DNA of 64,000 nt from Skermanella aerolata KACC 11604 (GCF_000936425.1 NZ_AVFK01000009.1:62001-126000); one strand, 5' to 3'. Shown: positions 36,110 to 48,830, numbered from the stretch's first letter. A program made the numbers and translations. The notes: a model not told the origin generated them from the letters alone.

Positions 36110-36742
36110 ATGATCGACCTTTACACCTGGACCACGCCCAACGGGCGCAAGGCCTCCATCATGCTGGAGGAAACCGGGCTGCCCTATACGGTCCATCCGA
36201 TCGATATCACCAAGGACGAGCAGTTCGCCCCCGATTTCCTGAAGATCAGCCCCAACAACAAGATCCCGGCGATCGTCGATCACGACACCGGAGCATCGCT
36301 GATGGAATCCGGCGCCATCCTCCTGTACCTCGCGGAGAAGACGGGAAAGTTCATCCCGCAGGACGGACCCGGCCGCTGGAAGGCATGGCAGTGGCTGATG
36401 TTCCAGATGGGCGGCGCCGGTCCGATGCTCGGACAGGCTCACTATTTCCTTCAGTTCAATCCCGGCAAGGCACCCCACGCGGAGGAACGGTTCGGGAAGG
36501 AAGCCCGACGGCTCTACACAGTCATGGATAAGCGACTGGGCGAGGCGGAATATCTGGCGGGCGACGACTACACGATTGCCGATATCGCGACCTGGCCCTG
36601 GGTTTCCCGGTTCGAATGGCAGCGGATCGATCTCACGCAATTCCCAAATGTGAAGCGCTGGTATCTCACAATCGCGGGTCGACCCGGCGTCCAGCGCGGC
36701 TATGATGTCCCGAAGAAGGGCCACGAAATCCCGCTGGTCTGA
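36110..36742 (+). CDS. Glutathione S-transferase family protein (YfcG/YghU-like)
   Basis: A 210-residue protein with an N-terminal thioredoxin-like domain (MIDLYTWTTPNGRKASIMLE, then SPNNKIPAIVDHD and ESGAILLYLAEKTG) and an all-helical C-terminal domain with DYTIADIATWPWV. The TPNGRK active-site region matches the bacterial Nu/YfcG group, which reduces disulfides with glutathione. AGGGAGGAACCGCG precedes the ATG. Cytoplasmic. Its MFS neighbour starts 27 bp downstream and may be co-transcribed. Confidence 0.92.
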   Translation: MIDLYTWTTPNGRKASIMLEETGLPYTVHPIDITKDEQFAPDFLKISPNNKIPAIVDHDTGASLMESGAILLYLAEKTGKFIPQDGPGRWKAWQWLMFQMGGAGPMLGQAHYFLQFNPGKAPHAEERFGKEARRLYTVMDKRLGEAEYLAGDDYTIADIATWPWVSRFEWQRIDLTQFPNVKRWYLTIAGRPGVQRGYDVPKKGHEIPLV

Positions 36743-36769
36743 CCGTTCGATCGAGCCTATCCCCATCCC

Positions 36770-37951
36770 ATGCCGGTCATGCCGCTGCCTCTGCGCCTGT
36801 CGCTGTTCTACACGGCCTATTTCCTGGTTATCGGCATCCAGCTTCCGTTCTGGCCGCTTTGGCTGGAAAGCCGTGGCCTGACGGCGGCGGAGATCGGGCT
36901 GATCCTGTCCGTGTCGCTCTGGGTGCGGATCGTGACCATTCCCGTGGCAGGCGTCGTGGTCGACAGGACGGGCAACAGGCGCGGAGCGCTGATCGTGCTC
37001 AGCGCCTGTTCGCTGGCGGCATCGCTGATGTATCCGCCCATCGACGGCTTTTGGCCGATCCTGCTGGTGACGGTGCTGGTCAGCGCCTGCTTCAGCCCGG
37101 TCATGAACTTAGGCGACAACCTGACCCTGCTGATAGCCAGGGCCAACCGGCTCGACTACGGCAGGATGCGCCTGTGGGGTTCCGTCAGCTTCATCGCCGC
37201 CGCCGGCCTGGGCGGGGTGACCGCCGCCGACCAGGGGCCGGAGGCGGTGCTTTACCTGCTGATCGGCGGCATCGCGCTGACCGCCGCGGCGGCCTGCCTG
37301 TTGCCGAAGCCTCCGCCGAGGGCGACATCGCCCAGCCCAGCCGGGATCGCTGGACGCGGGCGCGTCACGATACTGATGACGGACCCGGCCTTCCTGCTGT
37401 TCCTGGGGGCTACCGCCGCGATCCAGTCGAGCCATGCGGTCTACTATGTCTTCGGCACCCTGCACTGGCGCGAACTGGGGCATTCGGAAGCCGTGATCGG
37501 CTGGCTTTGGGCGGAGGGCGTGATCGCCGAGGTCCTGCTGTTCGCCTTCGGCACGGCTCTGGGTGCCCGGCTCAGCCCGGCGCGCCTGCTGATGGTCGCC
37601 GGCATCGGAGCGTTGGTGCGCTGGACCGGGACAGCGATGGCGGAGACGGTTCCGGCGCTGGCGGTGCTCCAGGTCCTGCACGCCCTGACCTTCGGCGCCG
37701 CCCATCTGGCTGCGATGCAATACATTGCCCGCGCGATCCCGATCGAGCGTTCCGCCACCGCGCAGGCGCTCTACGGTGCGCTGGCGACCGGCATGTGCAC
37801 GGCGCTGGCGATGATGGTGGCGGGGGCCGCCTATGAAAGGCTGCACGCGGGAGCCTACTTCGCCATGGCGGCGATGGCGCTGGCGGGCACGGGACTGGCG
37901 CTGCTGCTGGCAGGCCGGGAGCGAACGGAGCCGTTGCCGGCGGACGCGTAA
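36770..37951 (+). CDS. MFS transporter, HcaT-like (3-phenylpropionate transporter group)
   Basis: A 393-residue, 12-helix MFS_1-like protein. The start LRLSLFYTAYFLVIGIQLPF WPLW and the loop DRTGNRRGAL, with RLDYGRMRLWGSVSFI later, are characteristic of the HcaT/LacY-like group. It may import an aromatic acid or another organic acid by proton symport; the substrate is not determined. It ends 40 bp before a degenerate copy of the palindromic repeat. Confidence 0.85.
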   Translation: MPVMPLPLRLSLFYTAYFLVIGIQLPFWPLWLESRGLTAAEIGLILSVSLWVRIVTIPVAGVVVDRTGNRRGALIVLSACSLAASLMYPPIDGFWPILLVTVLVSACFSPVMNLGDNLTLLIARANRLDYGRMRLWGSVSFIAAAGLGGVTAADQGPEAVLYLLIGGIALTAAAACLLPKPPPRATSPSPAGIAGRGRVTILMTDPAFLLFLGATAAIQSSHAVYYVFGTLHWRELGHSEAVIGWLWAEGVIAEVLLFAFGTALGARLSPARLLMVAGIGALVRWTGTAMAETVPALAVLQVLHALTFGAAHLAAMQYIARAIPIERSATAQALYGALATGMCTALAMMVAGAAYERLHAGAYFAMAAMALAGTGLALLLAGRERTEPLPADA

Positions 37952-37991
37952 TACCCAGGGGCCGAAGACATTGATCTGTGCGGACAATGTT

Positions 37992-38050
37992 TGTTGGGCC
38001 ACGGCCCAACCTACAGGCTCCTGCTTCGTAGGTTTAGCCGTGGCCCATCA
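37992..38050 (+). repeat. Palindromic element, copy C (core only, reversed)
   Basis: Arms 37992-38014 and 38028-38050 pair at 20 of 23 positions around AGGCTCCTGCTTC, the reverse complement of the loop type in copies A and B, so this copy is inverted. The terminal repeats are not recognisable. The right arm has decayed (GTAGGTTTAGCC). It lies between the MFS and pentapeptide-repeat genes, and here the plus strand keeps the [11 protein letters not shown] frame open. Confidence 0.8.
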
Positions 38051-38062
38051 CTTCCGCAGTTC

Positions 38063-39310
38063 CTACCGATCCAGGATCGTGCCGGTCACCACGGCTTCGT
38101 GAAGGTCGCAGCCGGTCATGTCGGCATTGGTCAGGTCGCAGCCATGCAGGATCGCCTTCCGCAGCCGGGCGCCCGCCATGCGTGCCCTGACCAGCGACGT
38201 GCGCAGCAACCGGTCCGCGCCGATCCGAAGCGATGCCAGATTGGCTTCCTCAAGGCAGCCGTCGATCAGGATCGCACGGTCGAGCTTGGCGCCCCGGAGG
38301 TCAGCCGACCGCAGGTTGGCCGACCGCAGGTCGGCGCCGTCCAACTGGATCGACTGCATCTGGGCGCCTTCGAGGTTGGCGCCCCGCAGGCGGACGCGCG
38401 ACGCGATGCCCAGGCTCAGCACTCGGCTCCGGAGGTCGGCGCCGTCCAGGTCCATCCCGACCAGATTGAGCTGAGTGCCGTCCTTGCCGCCGCTCTTCAG
38501 CCATTTGACATGGGCGACGAGCATGCCCTCCAGATCGAGCGCCGGAGCCGGCTTGGCTACAGCCTCGGGCTCCATCGGTTCGGCTGGAAGCGGCAGCGGG
38601 TTGACCTGCGCCGCCACCGCCTCGGCATCGGTACGGATCGCGGTCCGGAGCACGGTACCCGTCGTCACGGCGCCGGTCATATCCGCGCCGCGCAGATCGG
38701 CCCCGGAGAAATCGGCGCCGCTCAGGTTGGCGCCGACGAACTTCGAATTCCGCAGGTCGGTGCGGACGAGCCGGGCATCGGAAAGCTTGCTGTGCGAGAA
38801 ATCCGCGCCCGACGCGAACGAGCCGGACAGCTTGGCCCTCGCCATGTCGGCCCGCACCAGCACGGTCGAGCACATGTCGGCCGGTCCCGGTTCGAACCCG
38901 ATCACCTTCAGTTCGCCGTCGCTGCCCTTGTTCGCCATGGCGCCGTCGCGCAGATCTACCTCGATCATGACGGCGTCCTGCATCACGGCGCCGCGCAGGT
39001 TGGCTCCCCGCAGGTCGGTCCGGTACAGGTGGCTTTTCGACAGGTTGGCACCACGCAGGTCGGCGCCGAACAGGTCGGCATGGTCGAGAACCGTCTCCAT
39101 CATCCGCGCATCACGCAGGATGGCCCCCGAGAGATGCGCGCCGGTCAGGTTCTTGCCGGTGAAGTCCAGACCGGAAAGATCGAAGAAAGGCATATTGGCG
39201 CGGGAGCCGTTGGGCCGGCCCTCCATGAATCTCTTGTGGCGCTCACAGACACGATCCAACTGCTCCTGAGTCAGTTTGATCTTGGCCTTGCGCTCTTCCT
39301 CGATGGCCAT
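38063..39310 (-). CDS. Pentapeptide-repeat protein linked to CheZ
   Basis: A 415-residue protein with two blocks of A(D/N)LxX repeats: about 45-210 (for example DLRGANLRGAVMQDAV, ANLSGADFSGADLRGADM) and about 280-410 (ADLRSANLRSADLRGAKLDR), forming right-handed beta-helices. A 65-residue Pro/Ala-rich linker with ALDLEGMLVAHVKWLKSGGK separates them. The N-terminus is a charged helix. No signal peptide. The start lies 3 bp after the cheZ stop, so the two are co-translated. A role in chemotaxis or in locating CheZ is plausible but not shown. Confidence 0.85.
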   Translation of the reverse strand: MAIEEERKAKIKLTQEQLDRVCERHKRFMEGRPNGSRANMPFFDLSGLDFTGKNLTGAHLSGAILRDARMMETVLDHADLFGADLRGANLSKSHLYRTDLRGANLRGAVMQDAVMIEVDLRDGAMANKGSDGELKVIGFEPGPADMCSTVLVRADMARAKLSGSFASGADFSHSKLSDARLVRTDLRNSKFVGANLSGADFSGADLRGADMTGAVTTGTVLRTAIRTDAEAVAAQVNPLPLPAEPMEPEAVAKPAPALDLEGMLVAHVKWLKSGGKDGTQLNLVGMDLDGADLRSRVLSLGIASRVRLRGANLEGAQMQSIQLDGADLRSANLRSADLRGAKLDRAILIDGCLEEANLASLRIGADRLLRTSLVRARMAGARLRKAILHGCDLTNADMTGCDLHEAVVTGTILDR

Positions 39311-39313
39311 GCC

Positions 39314-40276
39314 TTATCCGAATAGCTTGTCGATATCGTCTTGATTGATCTCCATGCTGCCGTTCATCGCCGGCGGCGGAGGGGGTGGAGCTGCCGGGGG
39401 AGGCGGTGGTGCTGGCGGAGGAGGTGCCGGCTGCGCCGCGGCGGGGGCCGGCGAATCGAAGGAGATGCTGTCGAACAGCGCGTCGATGGTCGCCTGATCG
39501 ACGCCGTCGCCCAAAGCCGGCCCGTTGAGCAGATGGGCATCGGGCCGGTCGTCGTTCATCTTGCGGTGAGAGGTCGAGGCGTCGGCGGAACTCAGGACGT
39601 CGCGGTCGACACCCCAGATCTCGATCATCGTGTTCACGCGCTGCTCGATGTAGCGCAGGGTGTTGACCACCTTGGTGGTGCGCTGGCCGGTGATGTCCTG
39701 GAACGAGCAGGCGGTCATGATCTCCATGACCTGGATCTCGATGTCGTTGGCGATCTCGCCCAGTTCGACCTGGGTGCCGGCCTTTTCCGCCCGGTGCATC
39801 TGGCTGGCGAATTCCTGTATGCGCTCCGCCGCGTTCAGGATCTCCGTGGTGGCCCGCTCGGTCGCTGTCACGATGGCGTCCAATTCGCCGGTCGCCGCCA
39901 TGATGCGGTTGGCGCCGGCATCGGCCGGCCGCAACGCCGCGATCTCGCTGCGGGTCTGCTGGATATAGCTGCTCATCTCCTGCAATTCCTGGCGGAGGAT
40001 GCGCAGATGGGTCGGGCGGTCGACGCCCGGAGCGCCGCCGAAATCAGTCGCCGTTTCCACCTGCTGGGCGATGACGGTGACGCCTTCGACGCCGCGCAGC
40101 CGGTCCACCTGTTCTTCCAGCCGGCCCGCGATGCGGCGCCAGTCGTCCACCGTCACCACCCGCGTGCGCCGGTCCCTCATGCGCAGGAAGGCGCGTCCCC
40201 GCGCCGACGACGACAGGGCTTCCTCCATACTGAGGTAATCGAGTTCGGTGAGGTCGAGCAACTCAGGCACGGTCAT
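39314..40276 (-). CDS. cheZ: Chemotaxis phosphatase CheZ (alphaproteobacterial type)
   Basis: A 320-residue protein. A long helical hairpin spans about 105-215, with the signature ACSFQDITGQRTTKVVNTLR whose Gln and Asp are the dephosphorylation residues. An unusual Pro/Ala linker (PPPPAPPPPP type, about 283-305) tethers the conserved C-terminal NQDDIDKLFG peptide, which in the family binds CheY. CheZ removes phosphate from CheY-P to end the tumble signal. ATG 40276 chosen; an extra six residues are possible. First gene of a pair with the pentapeptide-repeat gene. Confidence 0.92.
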   Translation of the reverse strand: MTVPELLDLTELDYLSMEEALSSSARGRAFLRMRDRRTRVVTVDDWRRIAGRLEEQVDRLRGVEGVTVIAQQVETATDFGGAPGVDRPTHLRILRQELQEMSSYIQQTRSEIAALRPADAGANRIMAATGELDAIVTATERATTEILNAAERIQEFASQMHRAEKAGTQVELGEIANDIEIQVMEIMTACSFQDITGQRTTKVVNTLRYIEQRVNTMIEIWGVDRDVLSSADASTSHRKMNDDRPDAHLLNGPALGDGVDQATIDALFDSISFDSPAPAAAQPAPPPPAPPPPPAAPPPPPPAMNGSMEINQDDIDKLFG

Positions 40277-40386
40277 CTTCGGACTTCTGACCAATCGGGG
40301 TGGTGCGGAATTCAGCGGCTACCTTGCACCATGCCGATATCCCCTTAAGCTACCCCTAACGAATGCCTGGGCCCGTTGACGGTTTT

Positions 40387-40959
40387 TCAGATATTCGTCG
40401 ATCTGTCGGCCCACTTCTCAGCTCTCAGGGCATCGTCCCGTGCTTCGCACCAGCCGTTCTCCCAAGCCAGATGCATCACCCGATCACGCTCGTAGGGGTT
40501 GGCCTGCAAGCCGATCCCCTGCTGGAACGCGGCGTAGCCCTGGTCGAACTCGATGATGCGGGGGTCGTCGTCGCCCGCATTGTCCTTGGACCCGATCCGC
40601 TTCACTGGCCTCCCCGCCTCCGCCTCGATGAAGGCGCGGAATTCCGGGAAGTTCATCAGGACGCTGTCGTCGATTCCGCCGGGATGATCGCTGAGCGCCT
40701 GCACCCCTCGGGGCGTGATCGTGAAACGGCCGTCCCCGAGCGGCGCCAGCAGGACGGCATGGACAAGACGGTCCCGTGCACGGGTGAGATATATCTGGAA
40801 CTCTCGATCCGGAACCGGCGACGACAGCCCGACCGACTCGAGATTGCGCTTCAGCCGTTCGGCGGCGTCATCGATCGTTGCCGGTCCCTCGGTCGCCACC
40901 TTCAGCAAGGTCAGCATCAGGTCGACCTCGTGAAGCAGCGGATATTCGGTAAGTTCCAT
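40387..40959 (-). CDS. Mrr-N-like winged helix fused to a ribosome-modulation-factor-like tail
   Basis: A 190-residue protein. Residues 8-110 resemble the Mrr N-terminal winged helix (AVLLAPLGDGRFTITPRGVQ ending in SVLMNFPEFRAFI). After an acidic linker, residues 138-176 (FDQGYAAFQQGIGLQANPY, then AWENGWCEARDD) follow the ribosome modulation factor pattern: G-x2-A-x3-G, NPY and W-x2-GW-x-EA. RMF drives 100S ribosome dimer formation in E. coli. Function of the combination is unknown. GGGGGAGATA precedes ATG 40959. Confidence 0.68.
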   Translation of the reverse strand: MELTEYPLLHEVDLMLTLLKVATEGPATIDDAAERLKRNLESVGLSSPVPDREFQIYLTRARDRLVHAVLLAPLGDGRFTITPRGVQALSDHPGGIDDSVLMNFPEFRAFIEAEAGRPVKRIGSKDNAGDDDPRIIEFDQGYAAFQQGIGLQANPYERDRVMHLAWENGWCEARDDALRAEKWADRSTNI

Positions 40960-41044
40960 TATCTCCCCCAGCCCTGTGTCGGTTTTCCAACGCCAAGTAT
41001 GGGCGTGAGGTTCCTGAAAACGACGCAGGTGCAAAAGGATCAAC

Positions 41045-41074
41045 GAAAAAGCCGCTCTTTCGAGCGGCTTTTTC
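41045..41074. terminator. Strong bidirectional intrinsic terminator
   Basis: A perfect 13-bp stem (GAAAAAGCCGCTC / GAGCGGCTTTTTC) with a TTTC loop. It follows mlaC on the minus strand, ending the mlaA-mlaC transcript. Confidence 0.92.
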
Positions 41075-41110
41075 AAGTCCTTAGATCCTTATCGGAACAG
41101 GGCGACCGGC

Positions 41111-41752
41111 TCAGCCGGCGGACCCCACCCGCTGGCGCAAGGTATCGAGCAGGGCTTCGATCTGTCCGCCGCCGCGCTGGATGACGGACGAGAATTCCGA
41201 TCGCTGGGTGACGCTCATGCTGACGCCCTCGACCGCCACGTCGATCACCTTCTGCTTGCCGTCACGAGTGCGGATACGCCAGTCCACCGCGACCGGCGGA
41301 GCGTCCGGCCGGATGATCTGGGAATTCACGATGGAGTCGGTGTCGCCCTCGGGCCGGCTGCCGGTGATCTTCAGGGTTTCGTTGACGTCCAGGTTCTTGC
41401 CGGAATACTGGGCGAAGCGGTCGGCGTAGACCTGGACGATCAGCCGCTCGAACAGCGTGCCGTATTCCTGCTGCTGCTGCTGCGTGGCCGTCCGCCAATT
41501 CGGGCCCAGGACGAAGCGGCTGATATAGGGCACGTCGAAGCCCTCGTTCAGCAGGACGCGGAAGCGTCTCATCGATTCGTCGCGGGCGAGCTGCGGCTTG
41601 ACCAGCACGTCGATCGCTCGCGCGCCGAGATCCTGGACGAACTTGGCGGCCGCGTCAGAACGGGCATCGGCGCGGCCGGCGGAGGGAAGCGCTACGGTAC
41701 CCGCAAAGGCGAGCAGCGCGGCGCAGGCTAAAATAAAACGGCGTCTGTTCAT
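41111..41752 (-). CDS. mlaC: MlaC phospholipid-binding ABC transporter component
   Basis: A 213-residue periplasmic protein with a signal peptide (RRRFILACAALLAFAG, cut near GRADA). The Tol-Tol-Ttg2 pattern is clear: FRVLLNEGFDVPYISRFVLG, then WRTATQQQQQEYGTLFERLI, and VIDVAVEGVSMSVTQRSEFS. MlaC shuttles phospholipids across the periplasm between MlaA at the outer membrane and the inner-membrane MlaFEDB complex. A run of five glutamines precedes the EY. The ATG overlaps the mlaA stop as ATGA. mlaFED is not in the window. Confidence 0.94.
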   Translation of the reverse strand: MNRRRFILACAALLAFAGTVALPSAGRADARSDAAAKFVQDLGARAIDVLVKPQLARDESMRRFRVLLNEGFDVPYISRFVLGPNWRTATQQQQQEYGTLFERLIVQVYADRFAQYSGKNLDVNETLKITGSRPEGDTDSIVNSQIIRPDAPPVAVDWRIRTRDGKQKVIDVAVEGVSMSVTQRSEFSSVIQRGGGQIEALLDTLRQRVGSAG

Positions 41753-42609
41753 GGCTTGCTGGACTTAGCGGTTCCGTTGGAATTGTCAACGGGCGCCGGT
41801 GCGGGTGCGGCATCGTCTTCCGGGAATTCGGGAAACTCCGGATAGGATTCAGAGCCTGCCGGCACTTGGCCGTTGTTGATTTCGGAAATCCGGTTCTGCC
41901 GGTACAGGCTGCGCAGCGACGCGTAATAATCCAGCGAGTTGCGGCGCAAGTCGTCGATCGGCTCGATCAGGCCGGACCGCGTGTCGATCCCGCCGACGAT
42001 GCCCCGAACCACCGGGATCTCGTCGCGGTCGGTGTTGGTCGCCCACAGGTTGATCGGATCGCCATAGGCCTCGCCCGCAACACCGGCGGCATCGCGGAAG
42101 TTGGACGGTCCCAGCAGCGGCAGCATTAGAAAGGGACCTTCGGGGACACCCCAGACCGCCAGGGTCTGGCCAAGATCCTCCGAACGGTATGGCAGGCCAT
42201 TGTCGGCCGCGATGTCCATCACGCCGCCGACGCCGGCGGTCGTGTTGATCAGGAACCGCTTGGTCGCCACCTCCGCCCCGGCCAAGTCGCCCTGGAGCAG
42301 GTTGTTGGCGATATCCAGCGGGCTGCGCAGGTTGCGCAGGAAGTTGCGGATGCCGTTACGGACGGGGTTCGGCAGGACGGTGCGGTAGATCTCCGCCGCC
42401 GGGCGGAACAGCAGGATGTCGGTGCCTTCGTTGAAGCCGAAGATCGCCCGGTTGAAGCCTTCCAGCGGGTCGTTCGCTTCCTTGTAAGCCGCGAGCGCCG
42501 CGGGATCGTCGCGCGGCGGCAGGACACATCCTGAAACGGTGATGGCCGACAGCGACAGGGCAATGGCGGCGGCGGCGCCGCGCGAGCGGAAGAAGCCAGG
42601 AAGTTTCAT
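41749..42609 (-). CDS. mlaA: MlaA outer-membrane lipoprotein (VacJ)
   Basis: A 286-residue lipoprotein with lipobox ITVSGC (C28). The VacJ core is intact: NDPLEGFNRAIFGFNEGTDI, then NFLRNLRSPLDIANNLLQGD and LGQTLAVWGVPEGPFLMLPL. MlaA removes phospholipids from the outer leaflet and passes them to MlaC. The tail is acidic and Pro/Ala-rich. ATG 42609 is used; ATG 42624 would add five residues. First gene of the mlaA-mlaC pair, divergent from the methionine cluster. Confidence 0.95.
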   Translation of the reverse strand: MKLPGFFRSRGAAAAIALSLSAITVSGCVLPPRDDPAALAAYKEANDPLEGFNRAIFGFNEGTDILLFRPAAEIYRTVLPNPVRNGIRNFLRNLRSPLDIANNLLQGDLAGAEVATKRFLINTTAGVGGVMDIAADNGLPYRSEDLGQTLAVWGVPEGPFLMLPLLGPSNFRDAAGVAGEAYGDPINLWATNTDRDEIPVVRGIVGGIDTRSGLIEPIDDLRRNSLDYYASLRSLYRQNRISEINNGQVPAGSESYPEFPEFPEDDAAPAPAPVDNSNGTAKSSKP

Positions 42610-42788
42610 GGATAAGGCGCTCATCCAGCAGAAGAAGTCCGGGAGGCTGGTGCCGCCTCGGTTTGGGCACCGCGATAATCGGACGAAAACCGGGTGCATC
42701 GTGTGACGTAACATAAGGAAGCGTTTTTGACCAGATAGCACAAAGCGACTGCGGCATCGGCTGATCGACACTTTTCCGTGAAAAGGCG

Positions 42789-42817
42789 TTTACCTCGCAT
42801 AAAGATATGTTTATATA
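42789..42817 (+). promoter_or_regulatory. Promoter with embedded palindrome, likely autoregulatory site of the ArsR-methyltransferase/metF cluster
   Basis: TTTACC (42789-42794) and TATATA (42812-42817) are spaced 17 bases. Between and into the -10 lies ATAAAGATATGTTTAT (42799-42814), 14 of 16 positions palindromic. The adjacent ArsR-type gene starts about 66 bases downstream. Repressor binding at this position would block RNA polymerase. SAM- or SAH-responsive ArsR regulators are known to control methionine genes in several proteobacteria. No SAM riboswitch was recognised in the 42610-42883 gap. Confidence 0.65.
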
Positions 42818-42883
42818 TCAATCGGAGAGATGGGCAGCGAACCGCCCCGGTTCGGCTCATGACGAGGATATCAGGGAACGCGG

Positions 42884-43882
42884 ATGGATTTTCTGCTCAC
42901 GGCACTGAAAGCGGCGGCGGAACCGACACGGTTACGGCTGCTGGCGCTCTGCGCCCACGGTGAGCTGACGGTGAGCGAACTGACCCAAATCCTGGGACAG
43001 AGCCAGCCGCGCGTGTCCCGCCATCTCAAGCTGCTGTGCGACGCCGGGCTGCTCGACCGCTTCCGGGAGGGCACCTGGGCCTTCTACCGCCTGGGCGAAC
43101 GCAGCGCGTTCTCCAGCCTCGCCCGCACCCTGATCGACGCCATCCCCGCCGACGACCAGACCCTGGCGCTCGACCTGGAGCGACTGAACGCGATCAAGCG
43201 GGCGCGGGCGGAAGCGGCGTCGGAGTATTTCCGCGAGAACGCCGCCCGCTGGCACGAGATCCGCTCGCTCCACGTGCCGGAACGGGACGTGGAAGCGGCG
43301 CTGCTCAAGCTTCTGCCATCTTCCGGCATACAGGACCTGCTCGACCTCGGCACCGGCACCGGCCGCATGCTGGAACTGCTCGGACCGAAGGTCGAACGGG
43401 CGCTCGGTGTCGATCTGTCGCGCGAGATGCTGGCCGTCGCACGCTCCAACCTGGAGCGCGCCGGTCTCCGCAACTGTCAGGTCCGTCAGTCCGACATGTA
43501 CCAGTTGCCGCTGCCCACCGCCTCGTTCGACGCAGTGCTGGTCCATCAGGTGCTCCACTACGCCGAGGAACCCGCCGAGGTGCTGGCGGAAGCCGCCCGC
43601 GTGCTGCGCCCCGGCGGCAGTCTGGTGATCGTCGATTTCGCCCGCCACGACCACGAATCGCTGAGGACCGACCATGCCCACCGGCGGCTGGGCTTCGGCG
43701 ACGAGGAGATCGCGGGCTGGCTACGCGCGTCCGGCATGACCCCCGGTCCCGTCGTCCACCTGCCGGGCGACCCGCTGACCGTCAACCTCTGGCCCGCCGT
43801 CCGTGACGGCGCCGCCGATACTATCAATGCCATGCCCAACGCTTCGCAGGTTCCCGCCCCTGCCCTTTCGACTTCGGAGTGA
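42884..43882 (+). CDS. ArsR-family regulator fused to a SAM-dependent methyltransferase domain
   Basis: A 332-residue fusion. Residues 1-95 are an ArsR winged helix (AAAEPTRLRLLALCAHGELT, then LGQSQPRVSRHLKLLCDAGL). There is no CVC metal site. Residues about 135-300 are a class I methyltransferase-like domain: LLDLGTGTGRMLELLG, ALGVDLSREML and CAPGGSLVIVDF-like strand LRPGGSLVIVDFARHD. Such fusions next to metF are taken to sense SAM or SAH through the second domain and to repress methionine genes. The stop is five bases before metF. Confidence 0.92.
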   Translation: MDFLLTALKAAAEPTRLRLLALCAHGELTVSELTQILGQSQPRVSRHLKLLCDAGLLDRFREGTWAFYRLGERSAFSSLARTLIDAIPADDQTLALDLERLNAIKRARAEAASEYFRENAARWHEIRSLHVPERDVEAALLKLLPSSGIQDLLDLGTGTGRMLELLGPKVERALGVDLSREMLAVARSNLERAGLRNCQVRQSDMYQLPLPTASFDAVLVHQVLHYAEEPAEVLAEAARVLRPGGSLVIVDFARHDHESLRTDHAHRRLGFGDEEIAGWLRASGMTPGPVVHLPGDPLTVNLWPAVRDGAADTINAMPNASQVPAPALSTSE

Positions 43883-43887
43883 CCTGA

Positions 43888-44841
<954 letters not shown>

Positions 44842-44912
44842 CGGCTTAACCGGCACCCGGCCATTTCCCGCCGCCCCATCATTTTTTCGAATTTACCGAG
44901 ATCGAACACACC

Positions 44913-48410
<3,498 letters not shown>

Positions 48411-48421
48411 GGTTCGTTACC

Positions 48422-48445
48422 GGAGGAGTGAACGATCACTCCTCC
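48422..48445 (+). other. Hairpin after metH
   Basis: A perfect 10-bp stem (GGAGGAGTGA / TCACTCCTCC) with ACGA loop, 11 bases after the metH stop. A CCCCT run rather than a T-tract follows, so it may protect the mRNA end or assist Rho-dependent termination. Confidence 0.5.
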
Positions 48446-48509
48446 CCCTGCTCCGCCCCATCTGCCGTGACACCCTCCATAATCCGGCTGCGGGCCATGA
48501 TGTAGAGCC

Positions 48510-48830
48510 TCAGCGCCTCGGCTTTACCCGCCCAAAGGCGGCTTCCTTGGCGTAGACGATGGCCTGCTGCCGGCCTTTCAGAACATCCGGGTTCGACTCC
48601 ACGATAGCCTTGCGCTCGGCCTGCGGCATCTTCTCGGCAGCGGCGATCAGCCGTTCATACTGAACGGCCGCGCGATGGTTGTTATTGGTGTTCTGGTAAT
48701 CCGCCCTGGCCTTGGCGAGGATGGAATTGCGCCGGGCGGCATTGAACCGCACGATCAAGGCTTCGATCGTAGCGCCGGAAAGCTCCGCTTCGGTAAATCC
48801 CTCCGCAACAGCGTTAGCGTCGTCCTCCAT
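48510..48830 (-). CDS. Hypothetical helical protein
   Basis: A 106-residue protein, not recognised. Predicted nearly all helical, with RADYQNTNNNHRAAVQYERL in the middle and a very basic end (GRVKPRR). No membrane segment. GGAGTGGC lies directly before ATG 48830, supporting translation. It lies between metH and an Rpn-type nuclease gene in a small accessory-looking zone. Confidence 0.55.
   Translation of the reverse strand: MEDDANAVAEGFTEAELSGATIEALIVRFNAARRNSILAKARADYQNTNNNHRAAVQYERLIAAAEKMPQAERKAIVESNPDVLKGRQQAIVYAKEAAFGRVKPRR

Noticed and set aside
34049-36766. A 905-codon open frame on the minus strand
   Set aside because: It lies antisense to the chemoreceptor and GST genes, whose domain motifs are unmistakable; long antisense frames are expected in high-GC DNA.
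38475-39269. Periodic pattern on the plus strand that could suggest a DNA repeat array or CRISPR
   Set aside because: The periodicity is the 15-bp codon pattern of the pentapeptide-repeat gene on the other strand; there are no identical repeats or unique spacers.
42610-42883. A possible SAM riboswitch before the methionine cluster
   Set aside because: No paired P1/P2 elements or pseudoknot pattern of SAM-I, SAM-II or SAM/SAH riboswitches could be seen; an operator explains the region better.
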